From: Phylloscopus collybita
Taxonomy: Eukaryota; Chordata; Aves; Passeriformes; Phylloscopidae
Direction of reading: 5' to 3'
Length of the DNA: 64,000 nt
Assembly (NCBI GenBank): GCA_027886175.1
Contig: JAJNNQ010000006.1
Location: 2,480,001 to 2,544,000 of the forward strand
A program made the position numbers and the translations under genes. Positions 1 to 27,900 of this stretch are shown here, in pieces. Each line of letters begins with the position of its first letter. Positions within the stretch are counted from its first letter, which is position 1. The notes beneath the pieces are model-generated. The model searched no databases. It was not told where the DNA came from and saw only the letters and a program-made list of their open reading frames with translations.

Positions 1-14711
<14,711 letters not shown>

Positions 14712-15403
14712 GGCGCGGGCGGCCCTGGGACAGGCACGGCTGGCGGGGATGGGGGTGGCCCGGGAGGGGCGGCTGTCGGTACGAGGGACGGGAGGAGGGG
14801 GGAACGTCGGGGAGGAAAAGCCCGAACTCGGCGGGGCGGCGGCGGCTCTTTAACTCATAGCCCTGCGCCGCCCGCCCTCCCCGCCGGCTCCCCCGGGCCC
14901 CTCTGCGCAGCTGCCGGGGCGCCTCGCCGCCCGCCTGACGCTGCAAAATGGCCGCCGGGGTCCCCTCGGCGCAGGCGCAGCGCCGCTCCCCCTCACGGAC
15001 ACCCCCTCCGCCCGCCCGGCCCCGGGGCAGGGAGTGAGGATTCCCTCCGTGATTCCTTGTGCGATTCCCGGAGCGGCGGCTGAAGCTTTCCACTCCCGAC
15101 GCTCAAAGTCCCGGCCGCTTCGGCAAGCTGGGCTGCCCGCCAGCCTGGAAGGGAGGCGGCGTTGGGAAGGAGCGCAGACTCTGTCGGCGGCGGGGCTCGG
15201 AGAGGCTCTGCGGGCTTGCGGTGCCCTGGCTGGTATTTAAGGAAACAACAGCAAACTTGGCAGCCAGGCTTTGAGCGAGCGGGGACGGCTCCCGTCGCAT
15301 TAAGGCATTTTCAGCAGTTGGTTATGTAAAACTTCCCGACACCATCGTGCGCCTATGGAACAGCAGCGTTTATTCATCGCTTGGCTCCTTCACCAAAGGA
15401 GGT

Positions 15404-15405
<2 letters not shown>

Positions 15406-15442
<37 letters not shown>
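15406..15442 (+). repeat. Poly(T) run of 37
   Basis: An uninterrupted run of 37 T upstream of NAA16. It could be the antisense A-tail of a retrocopy, but no recognisable insert is attached. Confidence 0.95.
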
Positions 15443-18400
15443 CTTTCTTCTTGTTCTTCCCAAAAATCGTTCTTAAAAAACGAAACCACCAAACCAAAAC
15501 CACCAACAACCAGGAACACTAAAACTACATTGTCCAGAGCATTACTCAGAAGGAAAATTGGTTAAACTGTCAAGGTTACAAGCAATTAAAAAGACCATCT
15601 TACAGGGAAAATAAACTAGGCGACTGCAATTAAAATCTCTATTTACATAATTAACTTTAAAAAATATTAATTATATTTTGGCATTTATTTCAAAGCATCT
15701 TAGTTCTGTAATAATATGGTTACCCACCTACAGTTGCAGATGATGAACATGATAGATATCCCTAAGTAAAGCGAGTGTGTACAAAACAGTAAGTCACAAG
15801 AGTGAATCAGAAAATTGGTGTACTTAATGTATTTTATTTGGTACTCGCTAAGTAGATGGGTGTGAGACTGAAGATCCCAAGCAGCATGTCCTTGACTTGA
15901 CACAAGCCTTGCTGAAGCTGATTACATGATAGCTGCTATCCTTTCTGGCTAGCAGAGTGAACAAAAGAGTAACCTGGATTTCAGCCTAACTTGAGGACTA
16001 CTAACTAGGGGGCAAAAAAAGAAAAAAAAAAAGTGGTATGTTTAGGAAGCCTCCTGAGATGAAAATAGCAAAAATGAGAACATAAAGTATATGCTTTCCT
16101 ATAGTTCTTTATAGCTGAGCCATCTTTATGGACACTTTTTGTGAATGGTTGTTGGTTTCTGTAGTGTTTTGTTAATCTGTCTAGATGTATGGTTTGTCTC
16201 AAGGAATATTCTCTATTGTGTTTATTTCTCACTTTTTTGATCTGGCATGCTTCTAATGATGCCAGGGTCACTGATCACAGTATGTGTGTTTTCCACATGC
16301 AGTACCCAATTCACTGTTCTTTCTACTATATGCTGTAGTAGTGCTGCACCAGGTATCTGATTTTTACAAAGCAGGGGGATTACTGACAGGGATGGCAGCC
16401 TTGGCTTTGCCCTGCAGCATCATTTTCAGAGCCTGTTTGCACCATGGCATGTCTTCGGCACTTTTAACAACTAGCTGAAGCCTTGACTCTATCAACCCTA
16501 GTTTCTGTTTTAGCAAAAGACATGTTATGCCTCTGGCTGGGTTGAATGATAAACAGATGCATCATGGAGAATGGTCAGACAAATATTGTACTAGGTGGAC
16601 CTTTGATCTGAAGCAATAAGGCTGTTCTTGATAACTAAAGGTCTCTGTTTCCTGATAGTCCAAACAGTGGAAAGAATCCTGTCTGAAAGTAGGCAAACTG
16701 CAAATAAGAGGCAGGGGTTCAATTTGTATCTAGATGTGTCCATATCAAAAGCCTGTGTTAAAAGCAGCAAGAAAAGGAAACCAGGGAGGCAATAAAAGAA
16801 ACGTTTGTAGGCTAGCTGGGAGAGAATAAACAAAGAAATGAGCTTTGTGGGAAGGCAGAGCTCCAACTGAAAGTGAGGTTTGGGAGTGCAGTCAAGAAAA
16901 CTTCTTGTCATTTAATCCCACTGTGCTGGGCAAAACAAAGCTCTCTCTACAGGCTTTGTTAATAAACAGGACTGTATTCAAGACGCGTATGATTCTGTCA
17001 CCATTTTTTCCCTCCAACAGAAAGATTTCAGAAGTCTGAACTGTTTGGGCTGAAAGGGGGGAACAATATTGAAGTGCTACATACATTGTAACAAGTTTGC
17101 TGTTTTTGCCGCCTCTGTGACTTCGCTCCTGTGGAAGTTGCAGGGCAATGCTTGCACACCACTGAACCCAGTTAGGGCCCCCTGGGCGAAGAAGGGCCCC
17201 CTGTGGGTATGAACCTGCCTTCAAGCCAAGCACGTTGTAAGGCCTGGAGCCTCTTCTGGCTGGTGAGCCATCCCTTTGCTTCCAGTTTCTAAATTGGCAG
17301 GTTAAGAGTGCCAGGTTTTAAAGTACAGGACCACCATATCTATCCCGAAGCCTGGGAGCCTGTCTTCCTGCTGTCACTCTTGCCTTCTGCACCCAATGTC
17401 ACTGTGGGCTGCTGAGGAAGGTGGTGGCACTCTGCCCCAAGCAGCCCATGCCCCATCACCCCTGATCCTCACCAGCTCCATCAGCAGCTGCTGCTTCATC
17501 CTTGCAGGTTTTAAGACATCAAAACAAACTGTAAGAGGGGTAGAAGCACACATTTCACATCCTTCATACTCAGGTCCCATACTGCAGTCTAAAAGCACAT
17601 GGTAAACTTTGGGAAAGTGTGTATCTTACATGTTTTTAATATGAGATGCATGCACAGGTCCTGTAGTGGATGGTCCCTGGCAACACTGCTGCCTGCACAG
17701 TCCAGCCCTTGTCTTGGCTGTGTGGCCTCTGCGTGCTTTGCTGCCTGGTAGAGAGGGAGCAGGACTGTGTTACAGTCACTATTTTAACACTTAAGTTAAA
17801 GCATTCACTCACAAGGCATAATAAAAACTGAACATGATCATGTTTAATCAGAGAATTTAATGCAAGAACCATTACTGACTGGAGTAGAAGCTGATTTGAT
17901 TTTCCTTGGCCTACCCTCATCTTTTAAAACCAGTTTTGGAGCACAAGTTCTACTTGCAGTTTCAGGTTATTAGTTTCTTGGTTGTCCTCCCAGAGAGTAC
18001 CTTCCCAATACTTTTAACTATCAAATTGCATATTTGGAGTACCAGTGCAAGTATAACTCTATTATTTCATTTCATTGAGTCCCAGAAGTCATAGTGGAAG
18101 AAGAGTGAGGTACAATGGGGATGGTGTCTGGCTGATGGCATCTCTAATGGCACATCATCGTGGGCTCAGGCCTGGGGAAGGTTTCAGGGTGCTGTTTGCT
18201 GTGGCCCTTTTGAAGACTGGACCAGCTCTGGGGTGGGTCCTGTTCTCTGGAAGTGGTTTTCAATCTGTCTGCCTTGCTTCCTGTCCCCACAGGTGCAGCA
18301 GAGCCAGAAGCTGTCCTCAGGTCTAAACAAGCAGTTAATTGTCATTCAGGTTGTTCATCCAGATCCTACCCATTGGTTGGTCCCACTTTCAGTCTTTTGG

Positions 18401-18458
18401 AATATTTACCACACCAAATCTCAGTGATGTTTTACATGCCAAATACAAAAGTTTCACC

Positions 18459-18484
<26 letters not shown>
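18459..18484 (+). repeat. Poly(T) run of 26
   Basis: An uninterrupted run of 26 T about 0.4 kb upstream of the MTRF1 CpG island. Confidence 0.95.
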
Positions 18485-18490
<6 letters not shown>

Positions 18491-18829
18491 AAAAGTAGCT
18501 TAGAAGAAAAGTATTTTGGTGATTACAGGTATAAAAAAATGCTTAAGTATTTTTAAAATTTTAATTAAGACGGTACTGGTATAATGTTTAATAATAGCTT
18601 TTAAAATGTCCACGCAGATGGTATATTTAAAAACATACTTTATGAGGAAGCTGCAGCTAACTAGCGTAGTCATAATCAGAACGGTAATTTTTATTAATAT
18701 TTTGTTTGCCTTTAGTAGCATTGTAATCATTCATTTTAAATAGAATTGAATAGTGAGCTTCGGCACAACGTGGAGCGTAATGTTATTTTATTCCGATTTC
18801 TCTGAACTTAATCTTTAAGTAAGCAGACT

Positions 18830-19240
18830 GGAAAGGCGGAGGCTGCCTTTGCCGCCGGCGTGGCCGAGGCGCTGCGGCGGCGGTGGGGAGACGGGAAGCG
18901 CGTTTTCCCGCAGGCATGCCGGGACTGGGAGTGCGCCCGCCGCACTTCCCGTCTGCCGTGGCCCCGCCGCCCGGGCCGGACTCCCTGCGGCGCCCGGGGC
19001 TGCGCACGGTGAGTGCCGGAGCCCCGCCGCGGCTGCCGCCTCCGCCCGGCCGGGGCTCCTGCGTCCCCCCCGCTCCTGCGTCCTGTGCCTGCCCGCTCCG
19101 GCCTTCCCCTGCCCCGTGAGCCGCGCAGCCGGCCGGGCTGTCGGGGGCTTTGCTCGGGGGGGCCGTGGTGGAGGCAGAGGTGTGTGGGAGGTGCTCCCGG
19201 GGCGCGGCCGCGGGCGGGTCCTGATGCAGTCGGTGTGCCT
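18830..19240. promoter_or_regulatory. CpG-island promoter of MTRF1
   Basis: About 0.4 kb of CpG-dense sequence with the probable MTRF1 first exon inside. Within it, 18914-18932 resembles the ZNF143/Staf element in its GCATGCnGGGA half, a motif frequent in mitochondrial-gene promoters. A CGGGAAGCG ETS-like site lies near 18892. Factor binding is inferred from motif shape only. Confidence 0.75.
18890..19008 (+). other. MTRF1: Probable non-coding first exon of MTRF1
   Basis: A near-consensus donor, gcacg|gtgagt, lies at 19009 in the CpG island, and the next MTRF1 acceptor is at 21469. The 5' border is approximate because the transcription start cannot be read from sequence. An ATG at 18916 opens 31 codons to the donor and would close four codons into exon 2 (TAA at 21482-21484), giving a 35-codon upstream ORF. 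Confidence 0.6.
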
Positions 19241-21492
19241 TGCACCTCCTCCTGCCCTGTACCTGCCAATTCCGATGTGCCCGAGCGCTGCTGCATGGCG
19301 CCGGCAGCATCTTTGGTTGTTAGAAATGCGTTTTATAATCTCTGAGAGAGTTCGCAAGACTGAGAACTCTTGCCTGTCTTGGAATTATTATTTTTTTAAT
19401 TATTATTTTAATGGGACAATGACCAGTTGTCATTTTCGCGTACTGGTTTTTGACTTGTGGTGTGCACGAGGTAGTTTAAATCACATTAAAAGGCTATTAA
19501 AATCTGGTTTGGAGATCATTTAATAGGTCATCTAATGCTCATAGTTCTGTAGAAGTTATATGTCTGTTTATTTTTACACTAACGTGGTGTGGCAACCCCT
19601 CTCTGAGAAGGAGATACCTTTTTTATTTAACATAGCAAAATTATTTTGAAACTTCTGACTTCCTTGAAGGTCTGTGTCATTTCAGTACTCTTTTTTTCTT
19701 TTTCACCCAAGAATTTTATTTCTGAGAGCTCAGGCAAAACAATACAACAAATTTGTTATTATTTTAGTACGTCACTTCTTAACTACAGTAAAAATTAGCC
19801 CGATGGTTGTAATTAATGTGTTTAATTAATTAAAATAAATTATATTAATATTTTAAAATTGAGTTGGTGGTGGTCAGCACTTAGCCAAACAACAGTGGGC
19901 CATGCTGATATGGAGCAAGTCCGTATTCATCAGCAGAATTAGGTCTTTTGGAACTGAGTCCACTCATGCCTAAATCCAGGATCACAGATGATGAACCTGA
20001 TTTGTGCCTTTTGCTGTGTTCCTGGTGAAGGGAACAGGATCCTTCTGCAGCTGGTTTTAGTCACTATAGTAATCCAGGAGGGGTATAATTTGCTTTCTGT
20101 ACATTTAAGCAGTCTTGACATTGCTGCTGTGGATTTGATAGCACCTGCTGGCTGGGGAATCCGGGGAGGGTACAAAAGTAGAATAAAGGTCCTTGCCTCC
20201 TTCTGTAGGTAGTAAAACAAGCATTCAGACAAGATGCAGTACTTCTGGTTTTACTGCACGTTGCTCTTTCTTCGTTGTGGACAAATGGATGAAAGTAAAT
20301 AGGTGAGAATAATGGGTGGGTGAGTTGAGTAGTTAGTGTGTCATAGTAATTTGTTAATAAAATGCATGAAGATGCACAGAAGGTCTTGTCACCAATGAGT
20401 AAAAAATAATTGTGTCAGGAAACTGAAACATGTGTTTCCAGATCTTGTTGCAAAAAGGTTCATGCTCTTATTTTCCCAGAATCCACTTTTTTTGTAATAA
20501 TCAGTCGGCAGATGGGACCGTGGCACTGGCAAGGTTACTAAGAATGCTTCTTTGTATGTTAAACCTTTTCTCTGTGTGTAATCTTAGAATAAATGTGCTC
20601 AATTTAGTCTTCCTGGCAGGGCCTTGCGCTCCAATATAAAATTTTAGAGCACAGTAGTAATTCATAACGTAGTTTTCAGTGTTGATGATATAAAATGAAG
20701 AGGAAATGATCTTTCATAGAGCAGCAGTAATGCTAAGGGGAGCCTGGGTCCTATAAAATTGTAGGCCAAGTGTCTCAGAAAAATACAGGAGTTATATTTC
20801 AGAGTACTTGCTTCTTACTTTTTGGATGGAAAATATTATGTTGCTTAAGTGTAAATATATCACAATAAGGAGTATAGAGAGGGCATAAAGCACATAAAGC
20901 AGTTCTTCTGTCTTCTTCATATATGAGTGAGTGATTTTTTTGTAAGTGCATTGCAGTCCTGTTGACTGATCTGTTGTATGGTCATCTGCTAATGTCCTCT
21001 TTTTATGGTAGTGGATATAATTTGGCACATAATTCTGGACATTTCTTACATTCTCTATATAGAATCCTCTAGTATTGATTTGTCTTCTCAGCAACATTTT
21101 TCTTTCATCAGTAAGGCATGAAATGGTTGAGTTTTTCTGATGAGACATGGCAAAATGAAGCTATTGTCTGTAAAACCTCATCCACAGGAGCTTTTCTGTA
21201 CTATAAATAAACTGTTTGAGGAGGTGATAGAAAAGACTTTTTCCAACCCTCAGTCAGTGCAATGGTGGTGGTAAGAGCTTCTGGTTTAAACTGGGACTAA
21301 AACAGGAATAGTTTTGTCTGTGACAGTTGCATTTGTGTCAGTGTAATGAAACCAGGATATGGGCTTGATACTGTCCTGGTGTTTGTTTGTTGTGGGGTTT
21401 TTTTTAATAGAATACCTTCTTTTTCTAGATAATAACACTGACAAATGTACTGTGTACTTTTAATTTCAGGTAGTGGCAAAATAAGAAACAAA

Positions 21493-21928
21493 ATGAAACC
21501 TTTTCAAAAGGTCTGTCTTTTCAAGAGCCTGCTTGCCAATTGCTGCTGTCACAGCCACCTTGCCAGCTGTCTTCTCCCTCCTGTTGCAAGGAAGATAGGC
21601 TGCGTGGTGGGACTGCACAACCATGGATTTTGGAGGCCAAAGCCTTTATTGGACACAGCTCGATTCACTCTGTCTTTTAACAGTCGGCACAGGAAAAACC
21701 ATCAGAGTTCTCAAGCTTTGTGGAAGCATGAGGCTGTGCAGAAGTATCTGGAGACTCTAAGCAAGGAGTACCAGCAGGTTAATCATCAGTTAAGTGCAGA
21801 CTCATTAAATGACTTTGAGCAAAGAACACTGAGGAGAAGATGTGCAGATCTGTCCCCCATTGCAGCTGCATTTCAGGAAATCAAAGAGGCTGAAAGAGAG
21901 GTTCAGGAGTTAGAAGCCATGTGCACAG
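21493..21928 (+). CDS. MTRF1: MTRF1 coding exon 1 (residues 1-145)
   Basis: The exon begins at 21470 after a tttcag acceptor, with 23 nt of 5' UTR before the ATG in aacaaaATG context. It encodes the presequence and the start of the N-terminal helical domain ([20 protein letters not shown]). An ATG at 21445 in the same frame is upstream of the acceptor and so intronic. The donor is ACAG|gtaaag. Confidence 0.92.
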
Positions 21929-24900
21929 GTAAAGGAAAACATATCTACTTGATTGCTTCAGAACAGCAGCTGTGCTTGTGGTAAATTACATTGCCCAGTC
22001 TTTGAGGAGAGCTTGTGAGTAAGTTCAGTCAGCCCTGGAACACTTCCCAGTCCTTCTGCTCCTGGGAGCTTGTGTGCTGTGAGGGCTTTCTGCATCCAGC
22101 CACATCCTTCTGTCTTTCATCTCACCTCAGTTTAGTTTGAGGTCCTGATATGATAATTTTGGGAGGTAGGGATGACTGGAAGCTCAGGGATATCCATCTA
22201 ACTGAAATAGTTAGATGGATAACTAATTAGTTGGGAAGTGTTCGTTTTGAGGGGTTTTTTTTGGTTGAACTGAGAGCAGTTTGAACTGAAGAAAAAAAAA
22301 TTAACGAGCCTAAAATCTTTGGTAGATGCAGACCTCAGCCGTGTTATTTAAAATGGGATTCCATCTGACCAGTTCAGTGATATTTATTGAGCAAATGGCA
22401 TGAACTTTCATTAGGCTCTGAGTTGGCAGCTTCCAATTTAAATGGCAAAAGGTAATATTTCTTTGAAAATATTTGGGGAGTCCTTTAAGGAATAAAAAAT
22501 GACAGTTAAGAAGCTGCTGTTTTTCAATAGTCTGCTACAGTAGAAGTTGGGGGAAAAAAGTATTAAAAATTGTTACTGGTTTTTGTACCATTTAGGAATA
22601 AGAAAGTACACAGGGAATAAGTAAAAAAAATCACAAAGTAAGTAATGGTGCAACATTTGGGAAAAAAACCCCAGCATTGTTACAAGTGAGAGGAGGTGCA
22701 CACAGTAGGAAGGAAAAAATGACATCCATTCTGCTGCAGTGTATTAAGTCAAGTCAAGAGAGGGAAACACTGACCTGGAGAACATGGGGTTTACCTTAAA
22801 GCAGTGGAGGAGGGGAAAAATCAAAGGATAGGAGAAATCCCAACAGTGTAAATGGAGGAGGACAAAAGTTTGTGGTGCTTTTCAGAGATAGCCAAGGGGT
22901 GTGGACAAAACAGTAAAAGCCATACTGGAATGAAGATGTAAATGTAACTTATTTAGACGGGTAGAAAGCATTTGTATACTTTAGTTTTAAAAATAAATAA
23001 ATGTTTGTGCTTTTGGAAAAAAATAGGTATTTAAAATTTTTTAATCCTCATCCCTCTCTAATTCTTTCCACTGGAGAAAAGAGGAGAAAGAGGGAAGGAG
23101 ACAAGGTAAAAAATTTAATGCTGAAAAAGAAATGTTCTTGAAAGAATTAAAAAGTATTAAGAAAACTCTGGAAAATTCATATTTCAACTTAGAAAGGCTG
23201 TTTTTGGATCAAATGAATATAATGAAGAATTTTTCTAATTCCATAAATTATGATGTGGAGGGATGGAGTGAGTTCTAGTTGAAAGAAGGGAAAAGTATGG
23301 TAAAATATTAAGCCAATAAATTAATTAAATAGAGCCAAATTTTTCTGTCTGTACCATTTATTCTGTGGCCAAGTTAAAACACAGATGTCCCCTTCATTTG
23401 GCTGTTCACTGTTTTCCACTTAGCTCCCTAACTGACCCTCTTCTCTCTAGTACCTGAATTCCTGACAATTGATGTAGGATTTTATATTTGCAACACTCAG
23501 TGAAGCAGAAAAATATTTCCCAGTTTCCCTCTAGTGATGTGAGTCACAAGGTAGGTTAAGTGAGTTCTGTTTTGCGGGGAGGTAGGAATGGGATACCAAT
23601 CCTTTGAGTCTTAGGCTCGTTGGTCACCACCAGATCATATCTCAGTGTCTGACAGTGGTTAATTTGATACTGTTTATCTAACTGATCAATAAACATACTT
23701 TTTAGACTGGCTAGAAGCAATTGAGAGTCCAGTTTTATGCTGCATCTGAAACAAACCTGTGGTTTCTGTGCTGGCCATAAGGCAGAAGGTTTTCACCTCC
23801 TCTTTGTTCCCTCACTCTTACTCCCAGCTGCTCAAAGCTGGCTTCAACCATTCCCTCCTCATTTGTATTGGTATTTGTCCAGTTATAATTTAAATCTAGT
23901 TAATCAACTTGGCATGGTAAAAACATGTATTTATTTAACCAGACTTGCTTTTTTAAATTCAGTTGAATTGTTTCACTTTCTGGTGAGTAGAAAAGTGGAA
24001 GGATGAAAAGGAGAGGGAGTTCCCTGTTTCAGCAGTGACAGGTTTTCCACTTGACTCCAACTGGCTTCCAAGTTTCTACTCAGTATAGAATAATCTATTG
24101 CTAACTGATCACCATTTCTTGTTACTGTAAGCTCCATAGCAGAAAAGGCTTGGAGCTTCTGTGAGCTTTCCCTGAGAATGTGTCATAGATTGTTAGTAAG
24201 CTCTAAAATGTGGGAAGGGGCAGTCTAATCACAGGTAAAATATCTGCTGCTCCTTCTAGCACACCTGGAAAGTATGATCATTGAGTTAGCAATGTGCATC
24301 CTAGCTTGGGCTGCTCTTATTTGAGTATTTCATGCTGGCAAAACACTACAAGCTTTTCTATGCTGCAGTGCATGTCTTTGCACAGTTGTGTTATAAATTG
24401 CTCTAGGTGAGATTGGCTAACATCTATTCCTGTTGTTGAAATTTAGAGCTAGACAGCAGAGATGAGAAACAACTTCTGCAGCTTGCCTTAGAGGAGAAGG
24501 AAAGCCTGGATAAAAAAATGAACATGTTGTGCAGAAAGGTGAGCCTGAGGTAAAATTTTACAGCTTTGTAGATAAAGATGTTAGAAAACCTTTCCTTTAT
24601 GATCTTACCAATAGATTCCGACACTTGAGTTTAATGAAACAGAAGTCCAGCTTCTTATTCTCCATGAAAAGAAGTGGCAACATTAATTATTAGTAAGCTT
24701 CTTAGTGACAATTGTGTCTTAGAAGATGATTAATTGAGTCATTTCTCTTGCTTGCTTGTCTGTCTGCAAATGCTGAAGGGGATTAAAAAAGGAGTAAGTC
24801 TGTGCTGCTGAGACTTGACATGACATCCTAGTAACTGTCTGTGGCAGTGGAGCATGCACTCTTGAAGTATTTCTGATTGGAACTTGCAGTCCTTCATTTT

Positions 24901-27900
24901 CTCCTTAGCTGACAGCACCCCATGAGTGAGGAAAATATAAGCAAAGAAATTGCAACAATTCAGTGGACACCGCTGTGTTTGGGCTTATTTCTATATTTGG
25001 ACTGAAAGAATATGACTTTCTGAAAAATAAAATTAACTAAAGATTGGTTGGGTTAGCTGATAACTTTGTCTTCATAGGTAGCTAGGGATGGGGTAGGTGA
25101 CCAGACCTGGTTTGGTAGGACTTGATTTTCAGCTGGCTTTCGTTTAGATGCACTGGCATGTTGCATTTCCACACTGACTGCACAGAGTTGCAATGGTCAT
25201 TGGACAGTTTTTAATCCTATTTAACTAGCTTGCCAAAGGAAGTCGGTGGTTATGTGTGCTCAGGCTGTGGCAATTTTGAAGGCTGGCTGTAAATTTGATT
25301 AAGAGAAGATCCAGGGTCATGAAGGAGATAATGGCTTTTTTTTTTTTTTTTCAGCTTTTCCAGCTTCTAGTGCCAAAGGAAAAATATGACAGAAGTCCTG
25401 TCATATTAGAAGTGACAGCTGGCAGAACAACTGGAGGTCAGCAAAGCCCCTACAGTGAAGATTACTTCCAACCTCCATCCAACTCCATTAAACCTCTTAT
25501 GGGTTATTCTTAATGCTTTTTTTATACTTTATTGGCATGAAATAATACTTTCTACAGACGGGCATTAACCTGCCTAATGACTGGGGTTAGAGTTGCAGCT
25601 AAATCTAAAAACTGCTGTTTATGTGGTAATGCCTTTTAATTTTTAGGGGACATCTGCCAACAGTTCACTAAAGAAATGTTTGAGATGTACCAGAACTATG
25701 CCGACTACAAATGTTGGACCTTTGACATCGTGAACTATACGCCGGCTGAGATAGGTACAGCAGTTCTTCAGAGATTCCACCAAGACAATGAAATTGAAAG
25801 CAGTGTTTTTCTGCTGTATTTGTCACACACTATTTGTCTCTCCAGGAGGCTTGCATCATGCTGCTGCTCATATTTCAGGAGAGAATGTCTACAGGCATCT
25901 GAAATACGAAGGAGGGACTCACCGAGTCCAGCGAATCCCCGAGACGGGCATGTCATCAAGAATGCAGCGTATTCACACTGGGACAATGTCAGTCATTGTC
26001 CTCCCTCAGCCAGAGGAGGTAAACTGTTCATTGGTGTGGCTAGGTGGTGCTGAACCCCTGCTCACCCATTTTGGCATTGGAGCAGGTATTATTTAAAACT
26101 GTTGCTGTTTTGGGGATTTCACTGATGACCAAGTGCTTTGTGCAAGTCCCAGCAAATGAACTGCAAGCGCTCTGACTCTGGGACATGATAGTCCTTGTCT
26201 CTGTACCTTACATGTATAAATGGATCATCAGAAGCAATTTTGCAGAGATTTGCTGTTGCCTGAAATGGCATGTGAGTGATCATTTCATTAAGTGTTCCAG
26301 CCCCAACACTGACAAGGCTCACTGCTATGAGTAAGCCAATTTTAAATTACATCACATATTAAGACACAGAATATATCCAAGAAAATACTCAGTGTTGCAT
26401 AGTAATGTGATTCTGTACATACTTCTGGGGTTTTTTTGTTTCATTTAAGTTATTGGTGTCCTTCTCTGGTAAATCAAGGACAGTCTCTTTTGAGTGTGAA
26501 TGAATGTGTTGTCTAGTCTGTCTGAGGTCTCACTGATACTGACAGTTCTCACTTAGACCACCAATTTACACAAAAATTAAACAAAACCAAATCCTGTAGG
26601 CTTTTCCTGCACTTTCTCTTGCTTCTTTGTAATACTTTCCTTGCAACATTGATCAGATCTGAATGTTCCTTTCCCATCCGCTGAGCTCAAACTATGGTCC
26701 AGGTCATCATGGACTCCTGTTTCCCATGTGGCAATCCTTACTTGAATGGATCTGGATATACCTGTTTTCTCCTCAGATGATTCTAAGTACTGTTGCAAGA
26801 ATCATTCAGGCTTGACTCATGAAGAAGATCCTTGCACTGCTGTTTAGAAGTGGTTTTTAAATATTTGCTTATTTCTTCATCTCTCTGCCAAAGCTAGTAG
26901 TTTTGTAAAACACTGATATTGTTTTGTTTCACACACACACATACCTTACTTTGTGAAGGACTTTGGAGTAAGAGTTTGAAAAACTAAGTGAAATCTTTAA
27001 GTCATTATTTGCTTTTCAGAGATATTTGACAGTGCATTTTTTAAATTATAATGATTATGACTGTTACTTAGGAACAGTTGTAAAGGAGCAATTTTTTGAG
27101 AAGTGATTTCTTATTAATGCTGAGTGTCAGTGACATCCAAATATTTTTAGAATGAGCAGGAAGTAGTAATTTTCTTTGATTCTAGGTTGATGTTAAAGTG
27201 GATCCCAAAGATTTGCGTATAGATACATTCAGAGCCAGAGGAGCAGGAGGGCAACACGTTAACAAAACTGATAGTGCTGTGAGGATTGTGCACCTTCCTA
27301 CAGGTAAGTCTGGCTATACTTTGTACTTTTAATCACACTGAATCTTGAAAAGGAAGCTTGTGATCCTGCAGGTTGTCTCTTGCAGGGCTGGGCCTTACAC
27401 CAAGAAAAGAGAAGTAGCCCTTTCTGGTTCTGTCCCTCTTATAGCCAGGCAATGTGAGAAAGGGGCTGTGTACCAGGGGCATAGTGATTATGCCAGTTTT
27501 GTCTTCAGAGGGAGTGTTTCATGAATACACTGTCTCTGAAGGATGGAAGAACAAAAGGAGGGTGACAGGGATGGGGTACAAGACGTAAATAATTTGCACT
27601 GTGTGCTCTGTACCTTCACCAGTAATGGCCACTGGCAATCAAAGGCATGCTTAGCCTAGCTGGAATCTGTGTAGTTACATGGCTGATTAAAAATAAGGCT
27701 TGAAGATTTTCATTCAATACTAGATAATGCTATCATATGTTGGATAGAGAGGAAAATATATATTGATGGGGAGGTACTCTGTAGGCTGGACCACTCTGCC
27801 TTTTTTTGGGATTTGTTTTATTGAAACTCAGCGAGCTTCTTCCTGTACAGATGCAGAATCACATCAGGCATGGGAAGTTGTAGTAGTGACCTGAAGATAG

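Larger units (their letters stand above)
15240..18830. other. Intergenic spacer between NAA16 and MTRF1
   Basis: AT-rich to moderate-GC sequence between the two CpG islands. I saw no exon, RNA gene or CR1 element. It contains the T37 run and a T26 run at 18459-18484. ORFs up to about 113 aa here resemble nothing I know and look like chance. Confidence 0.7.

Noticed and set aside
18783..19523. ORFs of 110-224 aa at the MTRF1 promoter
   Set aside because: GC-rich artefacts on both strands. None continues into MTRF1 in frame.
21445..21492. Upstream in-frame ATG at 21445 as the MTRF1 start
   Set aside because: It precedes the tttcag acceptor at 21469, so it is intronic in the spliced message. 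The ATG at 21493 has good context.
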